Assembly: GCF_015206995.1 (NCBI RefSeq)
Contig: NZ_JADEXR010000005.1
Span: 1-64,000, forward strand
DNA: 64,000 nt
From: an aff. Roholtiella sp. LEGE 12411
GTDB lineage: Bacteria; Cyanobacteriota; Cyanobacteriia; Cyanobacteriales; Nostocaceae
Direction: 5' to 3'
Shown: one piece after another, positions 1-8,680 of the stretch
Position numbering within the stretch: the stretch's first letter is position 1
Layout of the letters: the number at the start of each line of letters is the position of its first letter
Notes under the pieces: model-generated
What the model was told of the DNA's origin: nothing
The model's database searches: none
Seen by the model: the letters and a program-made list of their open reading frames with translations, nothing else
Position numbers and translations under genes: made by a program

Positions 1-56
1 GGGCATTGGGCATGGGGCATGGGGTATTGGGCATGGGGCATTGGGTTGGGGATTAA
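1..56. repeat. Heptad short tandem repeat (GGGCATT/GGGCATG)
   Basis: Tandem degenerate 7-mers of the form GGGCATT or GGGCATG fill the left edge and probably continue outside the window. This is the STRR class known from heterocystous cyanobacteria. Related arrays occur at about 3904-3950 (inside cimA), 12225-12302 and 14818-14877. It lies just downstream of the thiO/thiG stop codon. Confidence 0.85.
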
Positions 57-96
57 AAGAATTCTTTCCCAGTCCCCAGTCTTCAATCCCCATTCC

Positions 97-2160
97 CTAA
101 CTAGTGATTGTCCCAGTCAGAGGTGAACTAGCGCTGGCGTAGTCTTTAATGGGCATTCTGCCAGCAAGGTATGCTAGACGGCCAGCAACTGTTGCCAAAT
201 TCATGGCACGAGCCATTGCTGCTGGGTTTTGGGCAAGGGCGATCGCACTATTAATCAACAAGGCATCTGCCCCCAATTCCATCGCTTCTGCGGCTTGGGA
301 GGGGGAGGCAATACCAGCGTCTACTACCACTGGCACATTTGCATTTTCGATAATAATCTGGATATTAGCGGTTGTTTTCAGCCCTTGTCCGGAACCAATC
401 GGTGAAGCTAAAGGCATGACGGTAGCACAGCCCACATCTTCTAAACGCTTGGCTAACATGGGATCAGCGTTGATGTAAGGTAATACGGCAAAGCCTTCTT
501 TAACGAGTTGTTCTGCTGCTTGTAGTGTCCCAATCGGATCCGGGAGTAAATACTTAAGGTCTGGTATCACTTCTAACTTGATGAAGTTATTATCTTCCTG
601 CCCCAATAATTTTGCCATTTCTCGCCCTAAACGAGCAACTCGAATTGCTTCTTCCGCAGTTTGACAACCTGCGGTATTGGGCAACATCCAGATTTTAGTC
701 CAATCTAGGGCTTCAGCTAAACCTTCATGTCCCGGCGCTTTGGTTTGTACTCGCCGCACAGCCACAGTGACAATCTGGCAGTCACTGGCGGCGACGCTTT
801 GTTGCATTTCCTCGATACTGCGATATTTGCCAGTTCCCGTTAGCAAGCGAGATTGGAAGGTTTTACCAGCAATAGTTAGTGCTGAGTCCAGAGTAGAAAC
901 TCGATTAATCGCGTCTGTACAGGAGAGTGCTGAATTTTGTATAGATCCGGTAGGAAGATGCCCGTTGGAAAAATTGGCAGAGTGAGTGAGCATGGAAGTG
1001 CGGGTAAATGGCTTAGCGTGGAAGCGCGAATAGTGGAAATCAGAAAGTAAAGGGTCAGACTTCTGCTGACAGATTAAATCGGTAATCAATGCTGCTGTTA
1101 TGGGCGCCAGCAGAATCCCATTGCGGTAATGACCAGTGGCAAGGGTTAAATTTTTACAATGGCTAGTACCGAGAATGGGTAATTCATCGGGGGTGGTTGG
1201 GCGAAATCCCCACCAGAATTCCTGGATGGGATAATGCTGTAATTGAGGATATAGCCGGATCGCTGCTTGTAGTAGTGCTTGAATACCTTCTGGGGTGTTG
1301 TGGGGAGTAAAGCCAACATCTTCAACTGTTGCCCCAATCACCAGCGATCGCTTCTCTTTTAGAGACGCTGCGCGATCGCGTCTCGGTACAATGTAAATAT
1401 CCTGCCCAAATAAAACCCGCTGCAAGGGTAACTCTGGCACCAATTCTGGTACTTGCACTCTCAGCATTTGTCCTTTTCGAGGACGCACAGCTATTGGTAA
1501 TAATTCATTTGACCAAGCACCTGCGGCTAAAACATAATGTGCAGCCTGGATTACTCCAGCATTGGTTTGGATACCAGTAACTTGTCCTTGTTGTTGCCTA
1601 ATTGCTTCTACTGTGATGCCTTGTTTGAGTTCAACACCAAGAGACTCTGCTGCTTTCCATAGCACATGCGCTAAAGCTCGGTTATCAACTTGTGCATCTT
1701 CAGGATACCACCAGCCCCCAGTTACTTCTGCTCCCAATCCTGGCTGATATTGATGAATTGTCTGTTTGTCTAACCAGTAAGCCGGGGAAGAGGAGGGGGA
1801 GGAAGCATTATTATCTCTGTTTGTCCCCATGTCCTCCTTGTCTTCTTCCCTCGTCTTTGCCTCTTCTTCAAAGACCGGTGCTAGGATACCGCAGGGCCAA
1901 TAACCTGTATTTAAGTCAGTCAGTTCTTCTATTTTATGTGTCCATTCGGGATATAAAGCACGCGATCGCCAGCACAAGGAGCGCATTGCCTCATTAGAGA
2001 TATTTTCTGCATCTGGTGCTAACATCCCAGCAGCGGCGTGGGTAGATGCGGCGGAGAAATCACGACAAAGCACGGTGACATGTGTCCCGCGCAGTTTTAG
2101 TTCAATGGCGATCGATAAACCAATAATGCCGCCACCAATAATTACAATCTCACTAGTCAT
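97..2160 (-). CDS. thiO/thiG: Bifunctional glycine oxidase / thiazole synthase ThiO-ThiG
   Basis: One 687-residue protein joins two thiamin thiazole-branch enzymes. Residues 1 to about 375 are a DAO-type flavoprotein (N-terminal dinucleotide motif [12 protein letters not shown]) that oxidises glycine to the imine. Residues about 426-687 are ThiG, which condenses dehydroglycine, DXP and ThiS thiocarboxylate; K528 in FIKLEVI is the expected Schiff-base lysine. The fusion is known in Nostocales. As I recall, the usual length is about 650 residues; the excess matches low-complexity insertions at residues about 101-126 and 263-273. The linker (about 385-425) also holds a repeat-like palindrome at 893-920. 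The ATG at 2160 directly follows (on the minus strand) a TAGTCAT heptad array. No TPP riboswitch was recognised upstream. Confidence 0.95.
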   Translation of the reverse strand: MTSEIVIIGGGIIGLSIAIELKLRGTHVTVLCRDFSAASTHAAAGMLAPDAENISNEAMRSLCWRSRALYPEWTHKIEELTDLNTGYWPCGILAPVFEEEAKTREEDKEDMGTNRDNNASSPSSSPAYWLDKQTIHQYQPGLGAEVTGGWWYPEDAQVDNRALAHVLWKAAESLGVELKQGITVEAIRQQQGQVTGIQTNAGVIQAAHYVLAAGAWSNELLPIAVRPRKGQMLRVQVPELVPELPLQRVLFGQDIYIVPRRDRAASLKEKRSLVIGATVEDVGFTPHNTPEGIQALLQAAIRLYPQLQHYPIQEFWWGFRPTTPDELPILGTSHCKNLTLATGHYRNGILLAPITAALITDLICQQKSDPLLSDFHYSRFHAKPFTRTSMLTHSANFSNGHLPTGSIQNSALSCTDAINRVSTLDSALTIAGKTFQSRLLTGTGKYRSIEEMQQSVAASDCQIVTVAVRRVQTKAPGHEGLAEALDWTKIWMLPNTAGCQTAEEAIRVARLGREMAKLLGQEDNNFIKLEVIPDLKYLLPDPIGTLQAAEQLVKEGFAVLPYINADPMLAKRLEDVGCATVMPLASPIGSGQGLKTTANIQIIIENANVPVVVDAGIASPSQAAEAMELGADALLINSAIALAQNPAAMARAMNLATVAGRLAYLAGRMPIKDYASASSPLTGTITS
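893..920. repeat. Palindromic repeat (GATTAATCGCGTCT type) in the ThiO-ThiG linker
   Basis: The core GATTAATCGCGTCTGTAC with a degraded left arm resembles the hairpin AGACGC-ATTAAT-GCGTCT at 18021-18044 and a diverged copy near 49823. Here it encodes part of the inter-domain linker ([11 protein letters not shown]). Confidence 0.5.
1346..1388. repeat. Palindromic HIP1-containing insert in thiO
   Basis: The segment holds GAGACGCTGCGCGATCGCGTCTC, a near-perfect palindrome, next to GCGATCGCTTCTC. It encodes residues about 262-273 ([11 protein letters not shown]) between VPRRD and [10 protein letters not shown], which are normally almost contiguous in ThiO proteins. It is read as an in-frame insertion of a dispersed small repeat. 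Confidence 0.6.
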
Positions 2161-2265
2161 TAGTCATTAGTCATTGATCATTAGCCACTTATTATTAGTA
2201 CATAACTAATAACTCATAACTAACTAACTCACGACTGATAACTCATAACTTGTAACTAATGACTA
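2156..2265. repeat. Heptad repeat (TAGTCAT / CTCATAA) abutting the thiO/thiG start
   Basis: Degenerate 7-mers (TAGTCAT, then AACTCAT and AACTAAT variants) run from the ATG of thiO/thiG outwards. On the minus strand they read ATGACTA repeatedly, so several candidate ATG codons lie in the leader. No clear Shine-Dalgarno sequence separates the array from the start. Confidence 0.7.
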
Positions 2266-2373
2266 GTACAGTACAGCAAGAATAACTAGACAGGTAGAAA
2301 CAGACAAAAAATCAGATTTTATGAACGTTATAGCCTTTTATTTTTGTCTAGTCGCTTTTTGTACTAGTAACCA

Positions 2374-2727
2374 CTACCATAAGGCTCGAATTGGTTCGTT
2401 GCTTTGATTTGCATCAGTTGATTGAGTATCTGTAGTGCTGTCTTCAGTTGAGTCATCGGCAGCGTTATTCTGGGCAACGCTAGTCCTGCTTTCATTTCTA
2501 TCTGATGCAACACTACCCCTGCTTTCATTTGTTTGAGATGCAGCATCATCATTTCTGCTGCCTGCTGTGCTATTAACATTGATATTAGCTGGAAGGACTC
2601 TGGCTTTTTTGTCACTGGGAGCGTTAGCGCTTTGTTGTCCGCCCATTGGAAAGTTGATGCCTAGTAACGTACCGAGCAGAATTGCTAAGCCGCCAGCCAT
2701 CAGAATTAAGGGTGTCCATCTACCCAT
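2374..2727 (-). CDS. Small membrane-anchored low-complexity protein
   Basis: This 117-residue protein has one hydrophobic segment at about residues 6-27 (ILMAGGLAILLGTLLGI). The rest is polar and probably disordered, rich in Ser, Asn, Asp and Thr, with a short internal duplication (NESRGSVASDR / NESRTSVAQN). It looks like a type II or signal-anchored periplasmic protein. No catalytic motif is visible and the family was not recognised. A purine-rich stretch (GGAGCAAAAC) precedes the ATG. It lies between thiO/thiG and the decayed ferredoxin, all on the minus strand. Confidence 0.65.
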   Translation of the reverse strand: MGRWTPLILMAGGLAILLGTLLGINFPMGGQQSANAPSDKKARVLPANINVNSTAGSRNDDAASQTNESRGSVASDRNESRTSVAQNNAADDSTEDSTTDTQSTDANQSNEPIRALW

Positions 2728-2776
2728 CTTGTTTTGCTCCTTTTTAACCTTCTGGTGTCCACACTATTTGAGAACC

Positions 2777-3265
2777 TTAACCTAAAAATCCATCAAATTT
2801 TGTCACTTTCACATCGCCTAAACCTGAATTTGGCAGGCTAAAGGCAGGTCTGCTGTAGGAGAATGAGGAAGAAGCAATCGCATTCATTAGGTTTTGTGGC
2901 TTAACCACAGACCATTGCCGCACTTTGCTACGCCAATTTGCGGCTGATACTTTGCTTTCTACTTTAACTACGCAGGTAGCATAACTGTCGATTATGTGAC
3001 AGTTTATTACCTTAGCACCGCCATTGTAGAGGTTGATACCATTTTGCTGCAAAATTGTTCGTAAATTTGCTCCAATCTCTTTCGTATGTGCCCCAAACCG
3101 TCTTTTTCTCAAGTGCAAACTCAAGGCAAGATAGGTGAATACTTGCTTTAAGCAAGTGTGGCTGAGTGGAGGCACTACGCTCTTGCATTCAATCGTTTTA
3201 CCTTCAGCTAGAACCTTAGGCATTTTTAGATTGCCAAACTGGCTTTTTGTTGTATATTGACACAT
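2777..3265 (-). pseudogene. Degenerate plant-type 2Fe-2S ferredoxin with internal insertion
   Basis: Residues 15-29 (MPKVLAEGKTIECKS), 65-88 (GANLRTILQQNG...) and the end (LGDVKVTKFDGF) match, from memory, a cyanobacterial 2Fe-2S ferredoxin-like protein of about 100 residues. Two faults are visible. Residues 30-64 (3074-3178) are foreign and contain the palindrome ACTTGCTT-T-AAGCAAGT. The cluster loop, normally CRGIGSCGTC, reads CHIIDSYATC, and the distal cysteine region is scrambled, so too few ligand cysteines remain. The frame is still open. The original start was probably M15 (3223). It is divergent from cimA. Most likely it no longer binds an iron-sulfur cluster. Confidence 0.65.
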
Positions 3266-3297
3266 TGCCTTGAAAGTTGTCTCGTCGGTCCAGTTTT

Positions 3298-4968
3298 ATG
3301 ACCACAAATTTCTCACCTCAACTTTGGCTTTATGACACTACACTACGGGATGGCACTCAGCGCGAGGGGCTGTCAGTATCGATAGAGGATAAGTTACGCA
3401 TTGCCCGGAGACTCGATCAACTGGGAATTCCCTTCATTGAAGGTGGTTGGCCGGGTGCTAATCCTAAGGATGTACAATTTTTCTGGGAACTCCAAGAAAA
3501 TCCGCTTAAACAAGCAGAAATTGTTGCTTTTTGTTCAACTCGACGCCCTAACATGACTGCCGCAGATGAACCGTTGCTACAAGCTATTCTGGCCGCAGGG
3601 ACTCGCTGGGTGACGATTTTTGGCAAATCTTGGGATTTACATGTCACAACAAGCCTCAAGACAACATTAGAAGAAAATTTGGCAATGATTCGTGACACGA
3701 TTGAGTATCTCCGTTCTCAAGGGCGTCGCGTTATTTACGATGCCGAACATTGGTTTGATGGCTACAAGCATAATCCAGATTATGCTTTACAGACATTAGA
3801 AGCTGCGATCGCATCTGGTGCTGAATGGCTAGTTCTCTGTGATACCAATGGCGGTACTTTGCCTCATGAAATTAGCCAAATCGTTCAAGATGTGGTAGGA
3901 GTGACTGGGGAATGGGGAATGGGGCATGGGGCATGGGGAATGGGGAAAGACTCTTCCCAATCACCAATGCCCCAAATTGGCATTCACACTCATAACGATT
4001 CGGAAATGGCGGTTGCTAACGCCTTAGCAGCCGTTATGGCAGGGGCAAACATGGTACAAGGCACAATCAACGGTTACGGTGAACGTTGTGGTAATGCTAA
4101 CCTCTGTTCGTTAATTCCTAATTTACAACTGAAGTTGGGTTACAGTTGTATCACAGAAGACCAGCTAACGCAACTTACAGAAGCTAGTCGTTTTGTTAGC
4201 GAAGTAGTGAACCTTGCCCCCGATGAACATGCTCCCTTCGTAGGACGTTCGGCTTTTGCTCATAAAGGCGGTATTCATGTATCAGCCGTGGAACGTAATC
4301 CTCTGACTTACGAACACATTCAGCCAGAACAAGTTGGAAATCGTCGCCGCATTGTGATTTCTGAACAGTCTGGACTCAGCAATGTTTTAGCTAAAGCTCG
4401 CAGTTTTGGAATTGAACTCGATCAGCAAAAGGCAGAGGCTAGGGAAATTCTTCAGCGCCTCAAAGATCTCGAAAGTGAAGGATTTCAATTTGAGGCAGCA
4501 GAGGCAAGTTTTGTACTGTTAATGCACGAAGCTTTGGGAGATCGCCAGCAGTTCTTTGAAATTAAAGGGTTTCAAGTCCACTGTGACTTGATTGAGGGAA
4601 AAGAAACTAGCAACGCTCTAGCCACAGTTAAAGTAGCTGTTGACAGTAAAAATATTCTGGAGGCAGCAGAAGGCAACGGCCCGGTGGCAGCTTTGGATGC
4701 AGCTTTACGCAAGGCTTTAGTGAACTTTTACCCTCAGATAGCGACTTTTGAATTGACAGATTACAAAGTGCGGATTCTCAACGGACATACAGGGACGGCG
4801 GCGAAAACCCGTGTGTTGGTAGAATCAGGCAATGGTTATCAACGCTGGACTACGGTAGGGGTTTCTACCAATATTTTGGAGGCTTCCTATCAAGCGGTAG
4901 TCGAGGGTTTGGAATATGGTTTGTTATTGCATTCCCAAGCAGAAGCTGCGGTGAAAACTTCTAGTTGA
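3298..4968 (+). CDS. cimA: (R)-citramalate synthase
   Basis: A DRE-TIM metallolyase that condenses pyruvate with acetyl-CoA to give citramalate, feeding isoleucine synthesis. LYDTTLRDGTQREG near the N-terminus and HTHND further on are the metal-site signatures. The catalytic barrel is followed by a linker and a C-terminal LeuA dimer-type regulatory domain (about the last 140 residues). The alignment with IPMS/CimA begins at the second methionine (3298), so this start is preferred to 3277. An in-frame heptad-repeat insertion at about 3901-3972 adds roughly 24 Gly/Trp/Met-rich residues just before the HTHND strand. It is divergent from the decayed ferredoxin. Confidence 0.93.
   Translation: MTTNFSPQLWLYDTTLRDGTQREGLSVSIEDKLRIARRLDQLGIPFIEGGWPGANPKDVQFFWELQENPLKQAEIVAFCSTRRPNMTAADEPLLQAILAAGTRWVTIFGKSWDLHVTTSLKTTLEENLAMIRDTIEYLRSQGRRVIYDAEHWFDGYKHNPDYALQTLEAAIASGAEWLVLCDTNGGTLPHEISQIVQDVVGVTGEWGMGHGAWGMGKDSSQSPMPQIGIHTHNDSEMAVANALAAVMAGANMVQGTINGYGERCGNANLCSLIPNLQLKLGYSCITEDQLTQLTEASRFVSEVVNLAPDEHAPFVGRSAFAHKGGIHVSAVERNPLTYEHIQPEQVGNRRRIVISEQSGLSNVLAKARSFGIELDQQKAEAREILQRLKDLESEGFQFEAAEASFVLLMHEALGDRQQFFEIKGFQVHCDLIEGKETSNALATVKVAVDSKNILEAAEGNGPVAALDAALRKALVNFYPQIATFELTDYKVRILNGHTGTAAKTRVLVESGNGYQRWTTVGVSTNILEASYQAVVEGLEYGLLLHSQAEAAVKTSS
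3901..3972 (+). repeat. Heptad repeat (GGGGAAT/GGGGCAT) inserted inside cimA
   Basis: GGGGAATGGGGCATGGGGCA-type 7-mers identical in kind to the intergenic arrays at 1-56 and 12225-12302 interrupt the cimA reading frame without breaking it. They encode a GEWGMGHGAWGMG tract plus a KDSSQSPMPQ tail between VQDVVG and IGIHTHND. Confidence 0.8.
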
Positions 4969-5081
4969 CAAAAATCACCATATACTCATGGGTCATCTAC
5001 GCTCTATTTTCTATGAGAATGGGAAGCGATCGCCAGCCAACAGCAGTTTCTAGACTCAATTGCTAAAAACGAGGCAGGAAC

Positions 5082-5786
5082 ATGAGGGAAACACTAACTC
5101 AAAAGATACAGACTGACTTTGACCGAATTGCATTACTAGAGCAGCCAACATGGAATCACAACAGTCACTATCACAGTTTCCTGCTGAAACAACTACCAAC
5201 CCACTGTACAAACATTCTTGAAATCGGTTGCGGTACTGGAACATTCTCTGGTTTGTTGGCTCAACGCTCTAACAAGGTTATTGCGATAGACTTATCTGCC
5301 AAAATGATAGAAGTAGCTAAGCGCCAGTGTGAGTGTTATACGAATATCGATTTTCAAGTAGCTGACATCTTGCAGTGGGAGTTTCCAGTTGATCATTTTG
5401 ATGCGATCGCTTCTATTGCAACTTTCCACCATTTGCCACTTGAGAGCTTACTGCCCAGTTTGAAGACTACATTAAAACTGGGTGGCAAATTATTAGTTTT
5501 AGACTTACTAGAACATGAGATTGTAAGGGACAGCTTGAGTGATGTGATTGCTGTCCCACTTAGCTGGATATTCCAAGTGTTTAGAAATAAGCGTATCAGA
5601 CCAACACTGGAAGAAGTGGAAGCATGGAGAGAGCATGGTCGTACAGACAAGTACCTAACTCAATCACAAGCACAGCAAATTTATACAAAAGTGCTAACGG
5701 GAGCAATCGTCAGGAAGCACTTGTTCTGGCGTTATTCAGTTTTATGGGAAAAAGAGCGTATTGTAGGCAACCGAGAAACGCTATAA
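5082..5786 (+). CDS. Class I SAM-dependent methyltransferase
   Basis: The 234-residue protein has a Rossmann methyltransferase core. Motif I is LEIGCGTGTFSGLL (about residues 46-59), followed by an acidic strand end (VIAIDLSAKMI) and the motif IV region FDAIASIATFHHL. The closest general type is the UbiE/Methyltransf_11/25 group acting on small molecules; the substrate cannot be read from the sequence. The purine-rich stretch GAGGCAGGAAC precedes the ATG. It is monocistronic, downstream of cimA. Confidence 0.85.
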   Translation: MRETLTQKIQTDFDRIALLEQPTWNHNSHYHSFLLKQLPTHCTNILEIGCGTGTFSGLLAQRSNKVIAIDLSAKMIEVAKRQCECYTNIDFQVADILQWEFPVDHFDAIASIATFHHLPLESLLPSLKTTLKLGGKLLVLDLLEHEIVRDSLSDVIAVPLSWIFQVFRNKRIRPTLEEVEAWREHGRTDKYLTQSQAQQIYTKVLTGAIVRKHLFWRYSVLWEKERIVGNRETL

Positions 5787-6076
5787 TTTCAACCTCAGCT
5801 TTTTTTAAGCGTTTTAAACCCGTCGGACTCACCTTATAAGAGGTAAAAGTAATTCCTTTTGCTTTTTTCTTGACTAGTGCCTAGTACTGATATGGTTAAA
5901 TTAGTGGCTTGTTTACTGTGAATGCAAAAATAGCAGTACAGTGTCCAATTCCAGACAAACAATAATTGTTACTCCCACACCGAAAACGCAACCGACAATA
6001 TAGGCACAGATATAAAAAGCTAATGCTGCAAATACGTGGTCGATGCCTGCGACAAGGACTTGATTTTACCAACGTT

Positions 6077-6310
6077 CTAGGAGAAATTTTCCCAGGCTTG
6101 GGCAAGCAATTTGCTCAGCCAGCGTCGTTGTTGCCGATCCAGCATTGAGTCATCCGCTAGTACCTGAGCGGTTAATTCTTCCAAGGATTGACCCTGAGCG
6201 CGGACAATTTTAACGACTCCAGCGATCGCAGCGGCAACTAATTCTTCATCAACAGGCTTTTGTCGCAGGGCAACAATTTCTTGGGGACTGTCTGGAATGG
6301 GATAATTCAT
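6077..6310 (-). CDS. Conserved small cyanobacterial protein, function unknown
   Basis: A 77-residue soluble, helical, acidic protein starting MNYPIPDSPQEIVALRQ. It has an Ala/Val-rich helix (ELVAAAIAGVVKIVRAQG) and a C-terminal basic/aromatic helix (RRWLSKLLAQAWENF). I recall similar short proteins in cyanobacteria but no assigned function. It is divergent from the CruA-like gene, about 160 bp away. Confidence 0.6.
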   Translation of the reverse strand: MNYPIPDSPQEIVALRQKPVDEELVAAAIAGVVKIVRAQGQSLEELTAQVLADDSMLDRQQRRWLSKLLAQAWENFS

Positions 6311-6470
6311 GGCGTGGGTTAACAGAAATAAAAAATGAACAATAAACTTGACAAACTCTTAAAATTTCTTTACTGAATCTTTATGCAACTAATAGGGCGG
6401 AGTGTAGCGTACTTTCTGCCTTTGTAAAATCTGTCTTAGTGAGTAGATTGATCGGAGATGTCAGGGAAAG

Positions 6471-8588
6471 ATGAGAGAAATCCTTTATTTAGAAATTCCG
6501 ACTCCGGATACGGCGTCTGTACGTAACTGGTTGCAAACAGATTTCAAACCAGCAAATGGGGAAAAGGTGCTGACCCCGGAAGGCTTTCGCCTGAGAACAC
6601 CTGCTGGAACTACAAATGCTAGTGAGGCTATTCCCGAAAAATTACCTAGTGAACTTTCTGTATTTGTCTGGTCGGTGCAACGAACTACCTATCTGAAAGT
6701 GTTTCGTTGGGCAGATCAACCCTTTCCTGGAGAGGGACAAATCCTCCAACGTTTGGCCACAGAAATCAGGAGCCGTTTTCCGCATCACTACCCAGAACCG
6801 CCAGCGATTGATTTATCCCAACAATCAATTTTTGCAGCACTAAGCTCTGTCTATCCCCTCACCGTCAAGTATTTTCAGAAAATGCCCAATGGGGAATATG
6901 ACCTCAAGCGTGCCTACTGGTGGGAACAAAGATGGCGTGAAGGGGTACGCAATCCCCAGCAGCCGCGACAGGTTGTGTTCTCACACAACAGAAGTACAGA
7001 GAAAAATTTCCCACCCTCCCCCTCTTCATCACCAACCTACGACATCATCTATATTGGCGGCGCGTTAGGCGTGATTCATGCAGCAGTGATGGCAAAACTG
7101 GGATACAAAGTCTTGCTACTAGAGCGAATGCCATTTGGGCGGATGAATCGAGAATGGAATATTTCCCGCGATGAGATTCAAAGCTTAGTTAACCTGGGTT
7201 TGGCAACGCCCGCTGAGTTAGAAACTATTATTGCTAGGGAGTACAAAGACGGATTCAATAAATTTTTTGATGCCAATAATCCGTCTAAACTGCGATCGCC
7301 TGTCTTACACACACCCACAGTGCTAAATTTAGGCTTAGATTCCGAGAAATGGCTACAGATGTGTGGACAAAAGTTACAAGCAGCAGGTGGTGAAATCTCG
7401 GATGAAACAGAGTTTATCCGCGCAAATATTGATAAATCACAAGTAATAGTTACAGTCAAGCATTTACCCAGCCAAACAGAGAAGCAAGTAAGTGGACGAC
7501 TGCTAGTAGATGCAATGGGATCTGCCTCTCCAATTGCTTGGCAATTAAATGGTGGTCGTGCCTTTGACAGTGTATGTCCAACAGTAGGAGCAGTAATTGA
7601 GGGCGGATTTGAGTCAGGAGTGTGGGATTCTCAGTATGGAGATGTTCTTTATAGTCACGGAGATATCTCGCGGGGAAGACAGTTGATTTGGGAATTGTTT
7701 CCTGGAGCAGATGAAGAACTGACAATTTATTTATTTCATTACCACGAAGTTAATCTTGAAAATCCTGGTTCATTGTTGGAGATGTACGAAGACTTCTTCA
7801 CAATTTTGCCAGAGTATCGCAGGTGCGATATGGACAAATTAGTGTGGAAAAAGCCGACATTTGGCTATATACCCGGACATTTTAGTATAGACAGTAGCGA
7901 TCGCACAGTTGCTTTTGATAGATTGATTGCGATCGGCGATGCTGCATCACTCCAGTCTCCCCTAGTTTTTACCGGGTTTGGTTCTCTAGTTCGCAACTTA
8001 GAGCGCCTAACGACACTGTTGGATACCGCGCTCAAACATGACCTGTTGAGTTTCCAACACTTGAACCAAATTCGCGCTTATCAAAGCAATGTTTCTGTAA
8101 CTTGGTTATTTTCCAAAGGCATGATGGTTCCGACGGGTAAATTTTTACCACCCCAGCGGATTAACGCCATGCTCAATACCTTCTTTGGGTTGTTAGTAGA
8201 CGAACCCCTAGAAGTGGCAGATAATTTCATCAAAGATAGATGTGATTGGTTAACCTTTAATCGCCTAGCACTGAAAGCAGCTCGCAAAAATCCTACCTTG
8301 TTGCTATGGATTTGGGAACTTGCTGGGCCAAGAGATTTGCTCAGGTGGCTAGGTAATTATTTTAACTTCGGTCGTCATGCATTGATCAGTGCCTTGCTGA
8401 GTAAATGGTTCCCGCGCCTTCTAAACCGGATTAAACCTTGGCTGGAACCCCGCTATCCAGGATTGTGGTTGCGACTGCTGACTATTAATTATGCGATCGC
8501 AAGTGGTAAACCGCGATCGCGTAATCAGGTAGTAAAAGCTACTCCACCAACACTAATTCAAAAGTCAGAAGCGAGAATTTTGAATTAA
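6471..8588 (+). CDS. CruA/CruP-family lycopene cyclase-like flavoprotein
   Basis: A 705-residue FAD-dependent protein. An N-terminal domain of about 170 residues is followed by a Pro/Ser-rich linker (171-189) and a dinucleotide-binding motif of the CruA/CruP type, DIIYIGGALGVIHAA (191-205), then GRMNREWNISRDE (223-235) and a late FAD motif, IAIGDAASLQSP. Members cyclise lycopene in carotenoid synthesis (CruA) or have a related, less certain role (CruP). I cannot separate CruA from CruP by eye, so no symbol is given. The linker at about 6981-7037 looks like an inserted low-complexity repeat. Confidence 0.75.
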   Translation: MREILYLEIPTPDTASVRNWLQTDFKPANGEKVLTPEGFRLRTPAGTTNASEAIPEKLPSELSVFVWSVQRTTYLKVFRWADQPFPGEGQILQRLATEIRSRFPHHYPEPPAIDLSQQSIFAALSSVYPLTVKYFQKMPNGEYDLKRAYWWEQRWREGVRNPQQPRQVVFSHNRSTEKNFPPSPSSSPTYDIIYIGGALGVIHAAVMAKLGYKVLLLERMPFGRMNREWNISRDEIQSLVNLGLATPAELETIIAREYKDGFNKFFDANNPSKLRSPVLHTPTVLNLGLDSEKWLQMCGQKLQAAGGEISDETEFIRANIDKSQVIVTVKHLPSQTEKQVSGRLLVDAMGSASPIAWQLNGGRAFDSVCPTVGAVIEGGFESGVWDSQYGDVLYSHGDISRGRQLIWELFPGADEELTIYLFHYHEVNLENPGSLLEMYEDFFTILPEYRRCDMDKLVWKKPTFGYIPGHFSIDSSDRTVAFDRLIAIGDAASLQSPLVFTGFGSLVRNLERLTTLLDTALKHDLLSFQHLNQIRAYQSNVSVTWLFSKGMMVPTGKFLPPQRINAMLNTFFGLLVDEPLEVADNFIKDRCDWLTFNRLALKAARKNPTLLLWIWELAGPRDLLRWLGNYFNFGRHALISALLSKWFPRLLNRIKPWLEPRYPGLWLRLLTINYAIASGKPRSRNQVVKATPPTLIQKSEARILN

Positions 8589-8589
8589 T

Positions 8590-8680
8590 CCAGAGTCAAG
8601 AGTCCGAAGTCAAGAGTCAATAGTCCAGAATCTAGAGTTTTTTGACCCTTGACCCTTGACCTTTGACTACTGACTATTTG
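8590..8680. repeat. GAGTCAA heptad array with inverted arm between convergent genes
   Basis: Repeated GAGTCAA/AAGTCAA units are followed by inverted units (TTGACCC, TTGACCT, TTGACTA), so the transcript of either strand can fold into a long imperfect hairpin. It sits exactly between two convergent genes, where a bidirectional terminator would be expected. Relatives lie at about 10697-10716, 13116-13185, 52196-52250 and 58198-58325. Confidence 0.7.

Noticed and set aside
149-478. 109-codon plus-strand frame opposite thiG
   Set aside because: It lies wholly antisense to well-conserved thiO/thiG coding sequence and has no recognisable protein features.
2161-2373. TPP riboswitch upstream of thiO/thiG
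   Set aside because: Expected for some thiamin genes, but no thi-box-like sequence was recognised; the space is heptad repeat.
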